Part shown: piece after piece, positions 1-6,956 of the stretch | Numbering within the stretch: position 1 is the first letter of the stretch | Layout of the letters: every line of letters begins with the position of its first letter | IMG/VR virus record: IMGVR_UViG_3300031758_000217 | Coordinates: 1-37,779 of that record | DNA: 37,779 nucleotides | Reading direction: 5' to 3' (one strand) | From: a virus | Notes under the pieces: model-generated | What the model was told of the DNA's origin: nothing | Database searches by the model: none | Seen by the model: only the letters and a program-made list of their open reading frames with translations | Made by a program: the position numbers and the translations under genes

Positions 1-2
1 TA

Positions 3-392
3 TCACCACAAGATTTAGATGCAAGATTAAAATTTATTCTAGGTATTACTTTGGGATCAATTTTATTTCTTACATCAGTAGGAATTCTATACGGACTATT
101 ATTCGTGTCACAACCAATTGGAGCACAGTCAGAAAATGACAAGATGTTCTTCAATGTGCTTGGATCGGTTGCTACATTTATCACAGGAACTTTAGCTGGA
201 CTTCTAATTGGTCAATCAGGTGCTAAAGACATAATGTCAGCACAGTTGGCTAACAAAGAAATGGACGCAAAGAATACTCAGGCGGATAAAAAGTTAGAAG
301 CAGAAATTGATGCAACAATGGCACGTTTAGCTGCAAAGCCAGATGGAGCAATGCCAGAAGAGCAACCAGTAGATACTGATTGGGATAAATAA
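3..392 (+). CDS. Holin-like membrane protein, 5' end outside window
   Basis: The frame is open to the left edge (codons from base 3 read SPQDLDARLKFILG), so the real start lies outside the window and the in-frame TTG at 51 is unlikely to be used. Two hydrophobic segments are visible, one at about bases 30-115 and one at about bases 155-215, followed by a charged, Lys/Glu-rich cytoplasmic-looking tail. The size, membrane layout and position one base before a CHAP endolysin fit a holin or a lysis-associated membrane protein. The holin role is inferred from context; the sequence only shows a small membrane protein with a coiled-coil-like tail. Confidence 0.6.
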   Translation, partial: SPQDLDARLKFILGITLGSILFLTSVGILYGLLFVSQPIGAQSENDKMFFNVLGSVATFITGTLAGLLIGQSGAKDIMSAQLANKEMDAKNTQADKKLEAEIDATMARLAAKPDGAMPEEQPVDTDWDK

Positions 393-393
393 A

Positions 394-975
394 ATGGCAG
401 AACAAGGTACAGCAGCACGTCTTATTGAAATTGCTACAGCAGAAATTGGAACTATTGAAGGTCCTAAAGATAACGAAACAAAATATGGTGCTTACACAAA
501 AGCTAACTTTCAACCATGGTGCGGTTCATTTGTAAACTGGTGTGCAAATGAAGCTGGAGTAAAAATTCCTAATACTGTTTACACTCCAGGAGGAGCACAA
601 GCATTTAAAAAGGCTGGCGCATGGATTGATGGAGATTTAGCAGATCCAGAACCAGGAGATATCGTCTATTTTGATTTCCCATCAGATGGCGTCGATAGGA
701 TAAGTCACGTAGGAATTGTTGTTAAAGACAATGAAGACGGAACTGTTTGGTGTATTGAAGGAAACACTTCTTCAAAGAAAAAGGGAAGTCAAAGAAACGG
801 CGGAGAAGTTTGTAAACAACTTCGTGCATTTAAGAAAAATAAAGCAGGAGTAATGATTTCAATCGTAGGCTTTGGTCGTCCAAAGTTTGGATCTTCTGGA
901 AAACCAGCAGCATCTAATACTAAGTCTTCTTCAAAAAAGAAAACATGTGAGGCTTGCGGTCAAGAAATTAAGTAA
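394..975 (+). CDS. CHAP-domain endolysin (peptidoglycan amidase/peptidase)
   Basis: 193 aa. The N-terminal half is a CHAP (NlpC/P60-like) cysteine hydrolase that cuts peptide or amide bonds of peptidoglycan. Visible catalytic residues are Cys43 in PWCGSFVNW, His105 in SHVGIVV and Asn124 in IEGN. A Ser/Lys-rich linker follows, and the last residues CEACGQEIK look like half of a zinc ribbon. There is no signal peptide, so export would depend on the holin-like protein encoded just upstream. A second cell-wall enzyme (lytic transglycosylase) is at 30784-31329. Start ATG lies one base after the previous stop. Confidence 0.88.
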   Translation: MAEQGTAARLIEIATAEIGTIEGPKDNETKYGAYTKANFQPWCGSFVNWCANEAGVKIPNTVYTPGGAQAFKKAGAWIDGDLADPEPGDIVYFDFPSDGVDRISHVGIVVKDNEDGTVWCIEGNTSSKKKGSQRNGGEVCKQLRAFKKNKAGVMISIVGFGRPKFGSSGKPAASNTKSSSKKKTCEACGQEIK

Positions 976-1119
976 ATGAATACCTACAGAGTCAAAATAG
1001 AAGTAGATGCTGAAGTTCAAGCATTTAACGAAGATGACGCTATAGATTACGTTAATGACATATTTGGCGTAGACGAAGAAATTAAAAGCATTAAAGTAGT
1101 TAACGTAAAGGAGAAATAA
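976..1119 (+). CDS. Small acidic hypothetical protein, 47 aa
   Basis: ATG directly follows the TAA of the endolysin. The product has an alternating beta-strand pattern (TYRVKIEVDAE..) and an acidic central helix (EDDAIDYVND), like short phage proteins of the type that pair a beta strand with a helix. The end of the gene contains AAGGAG, the ribosome-binding site of the next gene. No family recognised. Confidence 0.6.
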   Translation: MNTYRVKIEVDAEVQAFNEDDAIDYVNDIFGVDEEIKSIKVVNVKEK

Positions 1120-1120
1120 A

Positions 1121-1993
1121 ATGGCTAAAGAAGGATACAAACCAACATCAGGAATGCAATCAGCAGCACGTCGTGCCATTAAATTAAAAGAGCAGGGTAA
1201 GGCCAAAGGTGCTGGGACAGCAGTTGGTTGGACTCGTGCAGGACAATTAGCTCGTGGAGAAACATTAAGTCTATCTACAGTTAAACGTATGTATTCTTAT
1301 TTCTCACGTCATGAAGTAGATAAAAAAGGTAAAGACTGGGACAATGCAGAAAGTCCTTCAAATGGAAAGATTATGTGGTTAGCATGGGGCGGGGATGCAG
1401 GATTCTCTTGGTCTCGTAAAATAGTAGAGAGAGAGAAAAATATGAAGAAGTCGCTTACAACAAATGAATTAGTAGAAGAAATTAAAGATATCCTAGACGA
1501 TGTAGTTAATCCAGTAGATACAGTAATTGAAATTCCAGATGACGCAGACGTAACAAAAGCTTTGCGACCAGAAATTACAAAAGAACAGCTTGGAATGGTT
1601 ATTGAGCATCTAATGGAAGCAATCGAAGGCATGATTGAAGTACCAGAAGAAGATTTAGAAGAAGAGGATTCAGAGGAAACATCTAATACAGCGGAAATGG
1701 AAACACAAGATGCAAATTCTTCTAACCCAGCTCCAGTTGGAGATCCTATGAAGAATGAAATTAATTGGCCAGTATCAAAATCTGTAGACGAAACAGAATA
1801 TGAGTCAGATAATGAAGACGAAGATAAATGGGACAACATGGCTAAAGCTTGTTGGTCAGGATATACTCAAAGAGGCATGAAAGAAAAAAATGGCCGAATG
1901 GTGCCAAATTGTGTACCTATTGAAAAAGCAGAAGATTTATCAGAAGCAGGTCAAGTTACAAAATCCATATGGAATGGTAAATTTATTAAATAA
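1121..1993 (+). CDS. Large acidic phage protein with XkdF-like N-terminal motif
   Basis: 290 aa, preceded by AAGGAGAAATAAA. The N-terminal ~110 residues carry the pattern RARRxxx..SLSTVKRMYSYFSRHE..NGKIMWLAWGGD.G..WSRK, which recurs in phage proteins at the prohead protease/portal region (XkdF-like fusions). The middle is strongly acidic (EEDLEEEDSEE). The C-terminal segment contains CWSGYTQRGMKEKNGRMVPNCVP, a motif also seen in phage structural-region proteins. I infer a virion- or assembly-associated protein; no catalytic site can be assigned. Next comes a strong promoter at 2000-2028, so this gene ends the lysis-side operon. Confidence 0.7.
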   Translation: MAKEGYKPTSGMQSAARRAIKLKEQGKAKGAGTAVGWTRAGQLARGETLSLSTVKRMYSYFSRHEVDKKGKDWDNAESPSNGKIMWLAWGGDAGFSWSRKIVEREKNMKKSLTTNELVEEIKDILDDVVNPVDTVIEIPDDADVTKALRPEITKEQLGMVIEHLMEAIEGMIEVPEEDLEEEDSEETSNTAEMETQDANSSNPAPVGDPMKNEINWPVSKSVDETEYESDNEDEDKWDNMAKACWSGYTQRGMKEKNGRMVPNCVPIEKAEDLSEAGQVTKSIWNGKFIK

Positions 1994-1999
1994 ATTCTA

Positions 2000-2028
2000 T
2001 TGACATAGCCGCAGCACTCCTGTATAAT
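2000..2028 (+). promoter_or_regulatory. Consensus sigma-A promoter inside an inverted repeat
   Basis: TTGACA (2000-2005), 17-bp spacer, TATAAT (2023-2028): a perfect consensus. The 8-bp arms CCGCAGCA (2009-2016) and TGCTGCGG (2041-2048) flank the -10 box; the left arm lies in the spacer, upstream of the expected transcription start near 2035. The repeat may be an operator, or a terminator of the upstream transcript. It probably drives the genes at 2068-3329. Confidence 0.8.
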
Positions 2029-2067
2029 AATACTTAGGGATGCTGCGGTTAACACATTTAGGGAAGA

Positions 2068-2301
2068 ATGTTACATTTAAATCCGCTTGGTATAGAAGTA
2101 TTAATAGATAGACTCAAGTCAACTAATTTAGATCCATATTGGGACAATTACGATTTTGTTTTATGGAAAAAAGATAATTCTGGATATTCAAATATTAAAG
2201 GCATGTTTAGAAAAAATGCTTGGGGTATTGCTGAAAAGTTTTCAGTAACAAATAACGGTACTTGGGTACTTCCAAAAAAATATGTCAGATATTTTAAATA
2301 G
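2068..2301 (+). CDS. Hypothetical protein, 77 aa
   Basis: First gene after the promoter at 2000-2028. Rich in aromatic residues (YWDNYDFVLWKK, NAWGIAEKF, TWVLPKKY), suggesting a small folded beta protein. The only upstream purine tract (GGGAAG at 2061) is unusually close to the ATG, so translation initiation may be atypical. It overlaps the WhiB gene by 20 bases. No family recognised. Confidence 0.6.
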   Translation: MLHLNPLGIEVLIDRLKSTNLDPYWDNYDFVLWKKDNSGYSNIKGMFRKNAWGIAEKFSVTNNGTWVLPKKYVRYFK

Positions 2302-2593
2302 TTTAGGCGTAGACGCAGAAGAATTTGACTGGTGGCATCTATCAGTATGTAATGGAATGGATACAAACCTATTCTATGACAAATATGAAATGGATATCAA
2401 CATTGCAAAAAGTATTGACGAGGCTTGCTTAGCTTGTCCAGTAATAGATATTTGTTTTAGATCTGGAGTTGACAACAGTGAATATGGAGTCTGGGGCGGA
2501 GTTTATTTAAATGCAGGATCTATTGATAAAACAAGAAACTTACACAAAACTCCTGAAGTATGGAAGAGGTTAAAAAAGAAAAATGTTTATTGA
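2282..2593 (+). CDS. WhiB-family Fe-S transcriptional regulator
   Basis: 103 aa. Four cysteines, Cys23, Cys49, Cys52 and Cys58, have the WhiB spacing C-x2-C-x5-C for the last three and would bind a [4Fe-4S] cluster. The diagnostic turn GVWGG follows at residues 69-73, then a basic C-terminus (KRLKKK) for DNA contact. WhiB-like (Wbl) proteins are restricted to actinobacteria and their phages and act by binding the host sigma-A region 4, so this gene is the best single indicator of the host group. It could help redirect the host polymerase to phage promoters. Start ATG overlaps the previous gene. Confidence 0.9.
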   Translation: MSDILNSLGVDAEEFDWWHLSVCNGMDTNLFYDKYEMDINIAKSIDEACLACPVIDICFRSGVDNSEYGVWGGVYLNAGSIDKTRNLHKTPEVWKRLKKKNVY

Positions 2594-2912
2594 TAAGACC
2601 GCAGAAAAGCAGGCAGAACATTTTAAATATGGAATTAACCAATGGACTGGAGAACCAAACAAGCCAGTATTCTATACAAAAGAAATGGCACTAAAGGTAA
2701 GAGAAATAAAAAAGCCAGTAGCAGATTTACTCATGGATATTGTTCAATATCCAGATTTTTTAGCAATAAGATTATATGAAGACAATTTTGTAATGTACGA
2801 TGGTATAAAAAAAGAAATGGTTATCGACTACGTATCAAAAATAAAGAAACTAATAGAGTCATATGGAGTAAGATGCGAACTGGAAGGACAACCTAGCCGT
2901 GGAATATTATGA
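2583..2912 (+). CDS. Hypothetical protein, 109 aa
   Basis: Overlaps the WhiB gene by 11 bases. The mixed alpha/beta protein has a Lys/Glu-rich C-terminal helix (YVSKIKKLIESYG). The segment PDFLAIRLYEDNFVMYDG reads as paired beta strands. No catalytic motif or known family is recognised; co-transcription with WhiB is likely. Confidence 0.65.
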   Translation: MFIDKTAEKQAEHFKYGINQWTGEPNKPVFYTKEMALKVREIKKPVADLLMDIVQYPDFLAIRLYEDNFVMYDGIKKEMVIDYVSKIKKLIESYGVRCELEGQPSRGIL

Positions 2913-3093
2913 CACAATTCATATAGTTTATATGATAGAAAAAGAAATTTATGGAACAGTTGATACTCTGGGCGCTTTTGCCTCAACTGTTAGATACACA
3001 ATAGACGGAACAGAGTACGAAGAGATAATAGAAAATGATGAATTTATGATAATGGATGAGATCACATTCTTACATGTAGAGGAAGATAAATAA
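2899..3093 (+). CDS. Small acidic hypothetical protein, 64 aa
   Basis: Best start is GTG at 2899, overlapping the previous gene; the nearby ATG at 2910 is out of frame. The product is beta-rich and acidic (EEIIENDEFMIMDEITFLHVEEDK), possibly a small OB- or SH3-like fold. It ends in TAATG overlap with the next gene. Function unknown. Confidence 0.6.
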   Translation: MEYYDTIHIVYMIEKEIYGTVDTLGAFASTVRYTIDGTEYEEIIENDEFMIMDEITFLHVEEDK

Positions 3094-3329
3094 TGGAAAA
3101 AGTACTTTGCTATTCTTGCAATAAAAGTAAAAATAAATTAAATGTAAAAAGGTCTGTCCTTTTTCCAATCAACTTATTAATGTGTGAATCCTGTGTGCTT
3201 GCAAAGTTTGAGCCAAGGTGGGTTTTAATTCTTGCTGGCAGACAAAACGGGCCAGACGTAGTAAAAGAATTCATAATTAAGAGAAAATACCTAGGCGAAG
3301 AAATATCTGCTGCTGAATTATTAGTATAA
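3093..3329 (+). CDS. Zinc-ribbon hypothetical protein, 78 aa
   Basis: Starts in a TAATG overlap with the previous gene. Two knuckles, CYSC near the N-terminus and CESC about 25 residues later, would form one four-cysteine zinc site, followed by a basic helical tail (FIIKRKYLG). Small zinc ribbons of this sort are common in actinophage accessory operons; the target is unknown. Confidence 0.65.
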   Translation: MEKVLCYSCNKSKNKLNVKRSVLFPINLLMCESCVLAKFEPRWVLILAGRQNGPDVVKEFIIKRKYLGEEISAAELLV

Positions 3330-3353
3330 TTAAACTGGTATAATTAGAACATA

Positions 3354-3683
3354 ATGGATCTAAATTATACTGCAATTATTATTGCTATTTCTGCTGCTAT
3401 TCTAAGCGGTATGGGAACAGCAATAATTGCTGGCATCAGAGAATCAAGAAGAGAAAAAGTCCGTAAAAAAGAACGGGAACAAGATCAACTAAAAATAGAG
3501 GTCAAGGATCTAAAGATAGCCCTATATAAAGTTGAAAGAGATTTAACTGAATGGAAAGATAAATACTACAATGCCATTCAAGAATTAATATCAGTAAAGT
3601 CTGAGCTTGAAGAAACTATGCTTAAACTATCATTCTTAGACCATCAAATAGATGATATGCATAGACTGGACACAGAATTTTAA
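3354..3683 (+). CDS. Membrane-anchored coiled-coil protein
   Basis: 109 aa: one N-terminal transmembrane helix (IIIAISAAILSGMGTAIIAG) followed by about 80 residues of heptad-like charged coiled coil. TATAAT at 3339-3344 lies 10 bases before the ATG, suggesting a short leader or leaderless start. The architecture would suit a spanin-like or structural scaffold role, but this is not proven. Confidence 0.65.
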   Translation: MDLNYTAIIIAISAAILSGMGTAIIAGIRESRREKVRKKEREQDQLKIEVKDLKIALYKVERDLTEWKDKYYNAIQELISVKSELEETMLKLSFLDHQIDDMHRLDTEF

Positions 3684-3695
3684 ATTTAGTATACT
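3667..3695 (+). promoter_or_regulatory. Promoter for a leaderless Ntn-hydrolase gene
   Basis: TGGACA (3667-3672), 17-bp spacer, TATACT (3690-3695). The expected start of transcription coincides with the ATG at 3702, and no ribosome-binding site is present, so the mRNA should be leaderless. Confidence 0.7.
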
Positions 3696-3701
3696 AGGAA
3701 T

Positions 3702-4271
3702 ATGACCTGTATCGTAGCCTTAATTCATGAAAATAAAGTCCTTCTTGGAGGAGATGCCGCTGCATCAGATGACAAGTCTGGATTAATTTTTCAAAGAACA
3801 GATCCTAAAGTTTTTAAAGTAGGACAGTTTGGTATAGGCTTTGTAGATAGTTTTAGAATGGGTCAAATTTTACAATACAATTGGACTCCACCAGTTTATA
3901 AACCAACTGCTGGATATAGAAACTTAGATAAGTTTATTAGAACAAAGTTTGTTGAATCAATTAAAGAAGCATTTCAAGAACAAGGCTATGGTAAGTTTGG
4001 AACTAACGCTCCAGAAGATGGAGATGAAGGCGGAATCTTTTTAATAGCAGTGCAAGGTGCTGGAAGAATTTTTACAATGGATTCAGACTTTCATATAGGG
4101 GAAGCAGACGTTCAATATATGGCTGAAGGCGCAGGACAAGAGTTAGCTTTAGGCTCACTGTTTTCTACTGGATTAATAAAAACTCCACGTAAACGTGTAA
4201 GAATGGCTCTAGATGCCGCAGCAAAATTTAACATGTCAGTCAGGCCACCCTTTACAATAATTGAAGTCTAG
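3702..4271 (+). CDS. Proteasome/HslV-like Ntn hydrolase, copy 1
   Basis: 189 aa. After Met removal the protein begins TCIVAL, giving the N-terminal threonine nucleophile of the proteasome-beta/HslV family. Counting from that Thr1, Asp17 lies in GGDAAAS and a lysine at 35 lies in DPKVFK, matching the Thr1/Asp17/Lys33-type catalytic set. A GAGQELALG segment matches the conserved Gly-Ser/Ala-Gly turn before the last helices. No ATPase partner gene is visible here, so it may use a host ATPase or act alone on small substrates. A divergent paralogue is at 9786-10319. Leaderless promoter at 3667-3695. Confidence 0.78.
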   Translation: MTCIVALIHENKVLLGGDAAASDDKSGLIFQRTDPKVFKVGQFGIGFVDSFRMGQILQYNWTPPVYKPTAGYRNLDKFIRTKFVESIKEAFQEQGYGKFGTNAPEDGDEGGIFLIAVQGAGRIFTMDSDFHIGEADVQYMAEGAGQELALGSLFSTGLIKTPRKRVRMALDAAAKFNMSVRPPFTIIEV

Positions 4272-4279
4272 AGTATAAT
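4251..4279 (+). promoter_or_regulatory. Promoter for leaderless zinc-ribbon gene
   Basis: TTTACA (4251-4256), 17-bp spacer, TATAAT (4274-4279). The ATG at 4286 is exactly 7 bases past the -10 box, so transcription should begin at the start codon. The -35 lies in the coding end of the preceding gene. Confidence 0.72.
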
Positions 4280-4285
4280 AGATTT

Positions 4286-4495
4286 ATGGATATCAATGAT
4301 CTAAAGCCAGAAGATTATACAAAAGCTATGGACTTGCGTGGAACTCCAACCCATGTATGCCCTTGCGGATGTAATATCTGGAATGTTAAGGTCATATTTT
4401 ATCGCTCAGAAATTGCACAATATTTCTTAGACATGGAATGTGCAAACTGCGGTAGTCTTGCTACCGCACCTACACCAGAGGACGAATTAGAATGA
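4286..4495 (+). CDS. Zinc-ribbon protein, 69 aa
   Basis: CPCGC at residues 25-29 and CANC at about 52-55 form a four-cysteine zinc ribbon between short flanks; the N-terminus reads as a short acidic helix. Leaderless promoter directly upstream; ATGA overlap with the following gene. Likely a nucleic-acid or protein adaptor, function unknown. Confidence 0.65.
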   Translation: MDINDLKPEDYTKAMDLRGTPTHVCPCGCNIWNVKVIFYRSEIAQYFLDMECANCGSLATAPTPEDELE

Positions 4496-4662
4496 GAAAA
4501 TCTGAAAGAATTAGATTAATTGAAATGCAACTTTTAAAGTTAGAATTTGAAGTAGACCTTTTAAGCAATATGCTAGCAACAATTATGGAGCAGAATGGCT
4601 TACAACAACCAGAGATGGACGCTGGAAAATGGTATCAAAGAAGGCTTAAAAACCTAGACTAA
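4492..4662 (+). CDS. Small coiled-coil protein, 56 aa
   Basis: Starts in an ATGA overlap with the zinc-ribbon gene. A long amphipathic N-terminal helix (RLIEMQLLKLEFEVDLLSNML) suggests dimerisation; the tail ends WYQRRLKNLD. Function unknown. The next promoter begins 4 bases after the stop. Confidence 0.6.
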   Translation: MRKSERIRLIEMQLLKLEFEVDLLSNMLATIMEQNGLQQPEMDAGKWYQRRLKNLD

Positions 4663-4665
4663 CTA

Positions 4666-4694
4666 TTGACAGACTGACCCTTATTTAGTAGAAT
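4666..4694 (+). promoter_or_regulatory. Promoter for leaderless subtilase gene
   Basis: TTGACA (4666-4671), 17-bp spacer, TAGAAT (4689-4694). ATG at 4702 is 8 bases after the -10 box; no ribosome-binding site lies between them. Confidence 0.78.
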
Positions 4695-4701
4695 TCAGGG
4701 T

Positions 4702-5670
4702 ATGAACAAAAAACTAATAATGGCTCTAGTAGCCACACTAATCGTATTACCACTTTCTGCTAAATCTGCAGAAGCTAACACCACACAGGCTCCAACCATT
4801 GCTATTATAGATACAGCGTTGGACACCTCATTGTCTTTATTTAAAGATAGAATCGCATACGAAGTATGTATTGTAGAGTTTGATGTCTGTCCAAACGGTA
4901 AGCCAATTATGGAAGGTCCAGGATCCGCTGTTATACCAGCCGATCTTATGCAAAAGTTAAAACTTGAACATGGAACTCAAATGGCTTCATTAGCTGTTAA
5001 AACTAATATGACTGTCAAAATTGTATTTATTAGAATTCAAGGTATTGACAGCAGAACAAAGTTAGCTAAGCCAAGAGGAAATAAAACAGTAGATATGGCA
5101 CTCGATTGGATTATTGCAAATCAATCTAAGTTTAATATTCAAGCAGTTTCTATGTCTCAAAGTGCATATAATGTGACTAGACCAACATTTCCTTTCTATA
5201 TGACAGCAGCAGGAACAGACTACTGTCCTAAATATCCTGCAACCGATCAAAAAGTTAATCAATTAGTTAGTATGGGAGTTCCATCATTCTTCCCTACTGG
5301 AAACAACGCAGACCAATCTAGAATCGCTTGGCCAGCATGTATTCCATCATCAATTGCAATTGGTGCAGTCTATGATTATGGGTCTGTCGCCGAATATTCA
5401 AATAGAGATAACAAATTAGTTGACTTTTATGCACAGGGAAATAACATGGCTTTGGGCCCAAACAATCAACTAACTGGAACAAATGGTACTTCAGGGGCAA
5501 CAGTTATTGCAGCAACAAGCTGGGCTACTATTAAATCAATTAAGCCAGGACTTACATATACTCAAATATATGATTTAATTGGTAGTACGTCTAAGCCATC
5601 AAATGCTTTAGTGGCTGGCAAAGTAGTATCAATTGGCAAAACAATTGATCTAGTAAAGGCTACACAATGA
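4702..5670 (+). CDS. Secreted subtilisin-like serine protease
   Basis: 322 aa with a classical Sec signal peptide (MNKK, hydrophobic core, cleavage likely after SAEA at residue 25). The subtilase triad is visible in order: Asp37 in IAIID, His90 in EHGTQMAS and Ser264 in NGTSGATVIAA. The oxyanion Asn is plausibly in PTGNNAD. There is no long propeptide between signal and catalytic Asp, so it is shorter than typical S8 enzymes. A secreted protease is unusual in a phage; it could process surface proteins of the host or the phage-encoded secreted protein at 6957-8573. Leaderless promoter upstream; ATGA overlap with the next gene. Confidence 0.85.
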   Translation: MNKKLIMALVATLIVLPLSAKSAEANTTQAPTIAIIDTALDTSLSLFKDRIAYEVCIVEFDVCPNGKPIMEGPGSAVIPADLMQKLKLEHGTQMASLAVKTNMTVKIVFIRIQGIDSRTKLAKPRGNKTVDMALDWIIANQSKFNIQAVSMSQSAYNVTRPTFPFYMTAAGTDYCPKYPATDQKVNQLVSMGVPSFFPTGNNADQSRIAWPACIPSSIAIGAVYDYGSVAEYSNRDNKLVDFYAQGNNMALGPNNQLTGTNGTSGATVIAATSWATIKSIKPGLTYTQIYDLIGSTSKPSNALVAGKVVSIGKTIDLVKATQ

Positions 5671-5876
5671 CAAAACAAGTAACAGTTCTTGAAGGCATTA
5701 TAGAAGATGTAGCGTCAGAGTTATATCAAAAACTATGGAATGCAATTCCTGCAGATGAACAAACAGAAGACTCTTCCAGGGCTATAGGATTAAATTCAAA
5801 AGAGACAACACTCTTTGTTATCCAAAGATTTATGGATAAATTTAATGCTGCAGCAGAAGAATTAAAAGATAAGTAA
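5667..5876 (+). CDS. Hypothetical protein, 69 aa
   Basis: Overlaps the subtilase stop (ATGA), so translation is probably coupled. Predicted mostly helical (VTVLEGIIEDVASELYQKLWNAI, FVIQRFMDKFNAAAEEL) and acidic. Followed by a strong hairpin at 5881-5904. Possibly a partner of the protease by position only; no family recognised. Confidence 0.6.
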   Translation: MTKQVTVLEGIIEDVASELYQKLWNAIPADEQTEDSSRAIGLNSKETTLFVIQRFMDKFNAAAEELKDK

Positions 5877-5880
5877 AACG

Positions 5881-5904
5881 GTGGGATAGTATTGACTATC
5901 CCAC
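5881..5904 (+). terminator. Perfect hairpin overlapping the next promoter
   Basis: GTGGGATAGT-ATTG-ACTATCCCAC: a 10-bp perfect stem with a 4-base loop, 4 bases after the preceding stop codon. The -35 box TTGACT of the next promoter lies in the loop and 3' arm. It probably ends the subtilase operon. Confidence 0.7.
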
Positions 5905-5920
5905 ACTTATTTAGTAGAAT
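5892..5920 (+). promoter_or_regulatory. Promoter for leaderless DNA-repair gene
   Basis: TTGACT (5892-5897), 17-bp spacer, TAGAAT (5915-5920). The ATG at 5928 is 8 bases past the -10 box. This placement rules out the upstream in-frame TTG at 5892, which is the -35 box itself. Confidence 0.78.
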
Positions 5921-5927
5921 AGGTATC

Positions 5928-6398
5928 ATGCAAACATTCCTACCAGATGCAGATTTTGCTCAAACAGCAAAGCATCTAGACCGTAAACGTTTAATGAAAC
6001 AACGTATAGAAAACCTACAAATTCTAAAGTCTCTAGCAGGACTTTATAGTAGCGGTGCATGGTCTAATCATCCAGCAGTTAAAATGTGGAGAGGCCATGA
6101 AGACTGGTTGTTTCTATACAATGAAGCAATACTAAAAGAAGTATTTTTGCGAGGATATAAAGACAATACTTCATCAGAGTTTGATCGTGTGTATGAAGAC
6201 AATTTTCTAGGCATATCTACAGATAAGCCTTGGTGGCTAGGAAAAGAAAAGCTACATTACACACACAAAGGTAGACTGTTTGAAAAAGATCCAGAACATT
6301 ACTGGTTCTACCAAGATTTTGCAGACTATCGTGATCTAGGGTATACTTGTTGCGAGTCATGCAGTTACTATTGGCCAACTCATAAGGTGAGTTCATGA
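5928..6398 (+). CDS. Pyrimidine-dimer DNA glycosylase-like protein
   Basis: 156 aa from ATG 5928. The N-terminus MQTFLPDADFAQTAKHLDRKR, the LxKQRxExLQIL-type helix and the NHPAVKMWRGHE motif match the bacterial pyrimidine dimer DNA glycosylase/endonuclease V-like family (MSMEG_6572/cytoplasmic type). Further on, WWLGKEKLHYTHKGRLFEKDPEHY is also family-typical. The C-terminus adds a CCESC cysteine cluster. Likely acts on UV-damaged DNA, useful for a phage in sunlit water (inference). It overlaps the thioredoxin gene by 4 bases. Confidence 0.8.
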   Translation: MQTFLPDADFAQTAKHLDRKRLMKQRIENLQILKSLAGLYSSGAWSNHPAVKMWRGHEDWLFLYNEAILKEVFLRGYKDNTSSEFDRVYEDNFLGISTDKPWWLGKEKLHYTHKGRLFEKDPEHYWFYQDFADYRDLGYTCCESCSYYWPTHKVSS

Positions 6399-6697
6399 TA
6401 TTAACTGATGACAATCTTCAGGAAGCAATAGATAACAACGACCTATTGTTTCTTTATTTCTGGGCTGAATGGTGTGGACCATGCAAAATGTTTTCTCCCA
6501 TCATCTCAGAATTAAAAGAAGGAAATGGATTACCAATATTTAAAATTGACTCAGACGCTAATCCAAAATCAGCAGAAAGATTTAGCGTAAGTGGAATACC
6601 AACAGTATTGGTTATTAAAAATAGCGTAGAAGTTCAAAGAGTAATCGGCGCAATGCCGAAGCATAAACTTGTTGAAAGAATAAGCCAATGGATTTAG
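6395..6697 (+). CDS. trxA: Thioredoxin
   Basis: 100 aa, single thioredoxin fold. Redox motif W26-CGPC (Cys27, Cys30), cis-proline in SGIPT (Pro69), and the buried Asp/Lys region before the active site are present. No signal peptide, so cytoplasmic. It could reduce the C-terminal cysteine pair of the class II ribonucleotide reductase at 32492-34447. Start overlaps the previous gene (ATGA); its end overlaps the next gene by 10 bases. Confidence 0.93.
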   Translation: MILTDDNLQEAIDNNDLLFLYFWAEWCGPCKMFSPIISELKEGNGLPIFKIDSDANPKSAERFSVSGIPTVLVIKNSVEVQRVIGAMPKHKLVERISQWI

Positions 6698-6909
6698 ATT
6701 TTGATGAATGGGTTTCTTTCGGTATTAAAAAAGGCTGGTGCGGACCACCAGTTTGCTATACACACGATGGACTACCATTATCAGAGGCGGAATATGATTT
6801 AGAAGATGAATGTCTTCATGTCATAAGAATGTACGAAGATAAAGAAATGAAAGAAGCTATTGAGGAGAATCACTCTCCTTCACAATGGCGTAATATATAT
6901 ACAAACTAG
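6688..6909 (+). CDS. Hypothetical protein, 73 aa
   Basis: Reads MDLDFDEWVSFGIKKGWCGPPVCYTHDG..., a pattern that recurs in small actinophage proteins. The segment WCGPPVCYTHDG resembles a thioredoxin active site in isolation but no fold supports that. Acidic and helical C-terminal part (EDECLHVIRMYEDKEM). Overlaps thioredoxin, so co-translated. Confidence 0.65.
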   Translation: MDLDFDEWVSFGIKKGWCGPPVCYTHDGLPLSEAEYDLEDECLHVIRMYEDKEMKEAIEENHSPSQWRNIYTN

Positions 6910-6910
6910 G

Positions 6911-6946
6911 TTTCTGTGCTCATCTAGAGACAGAAAGAAAAAGGAG
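6911..6946 (+). promoter_or_regulatory. Leader hairpin and strong RBS
   Basis: TTTCTGT (6911-6917) pairs with ACAGAAA (6930-6936), followed by the ribosome-binding site AAGGAG (6941-6946) ten bases before the ATG at 6957. A 5' stem of this kind could stabilise a highly expressed mRNA. No clear -35/-10 pair was found. Confidence 0.45.
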
Positions 6947-6956
6947 AAATAAATAA

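Noticed and set aside
1309-1839. 176-codon minus-strand open frame opposite the 1121-1993 gene
   Set aside because: Serine-rich mirror of an acidic Glu/Asp gene; no ribosome-binding site and wrong strand for the region.
5892-5927. In-frame TTG start for the DNA glycosylase-like gene at 5892
   Set aside because: The TTG is the first half of the -35 box TTGACT, and the promoter places transcription at ATG 5928; family N-termini also begin at MQTFLP.
6688-6909. Second thioredoxin from WCGPPVC motif
   Set aside because: The motif has an extra Pro, the protein is only 73 aa and lacks the cis-Pro and strand pattern of thioredoxin.
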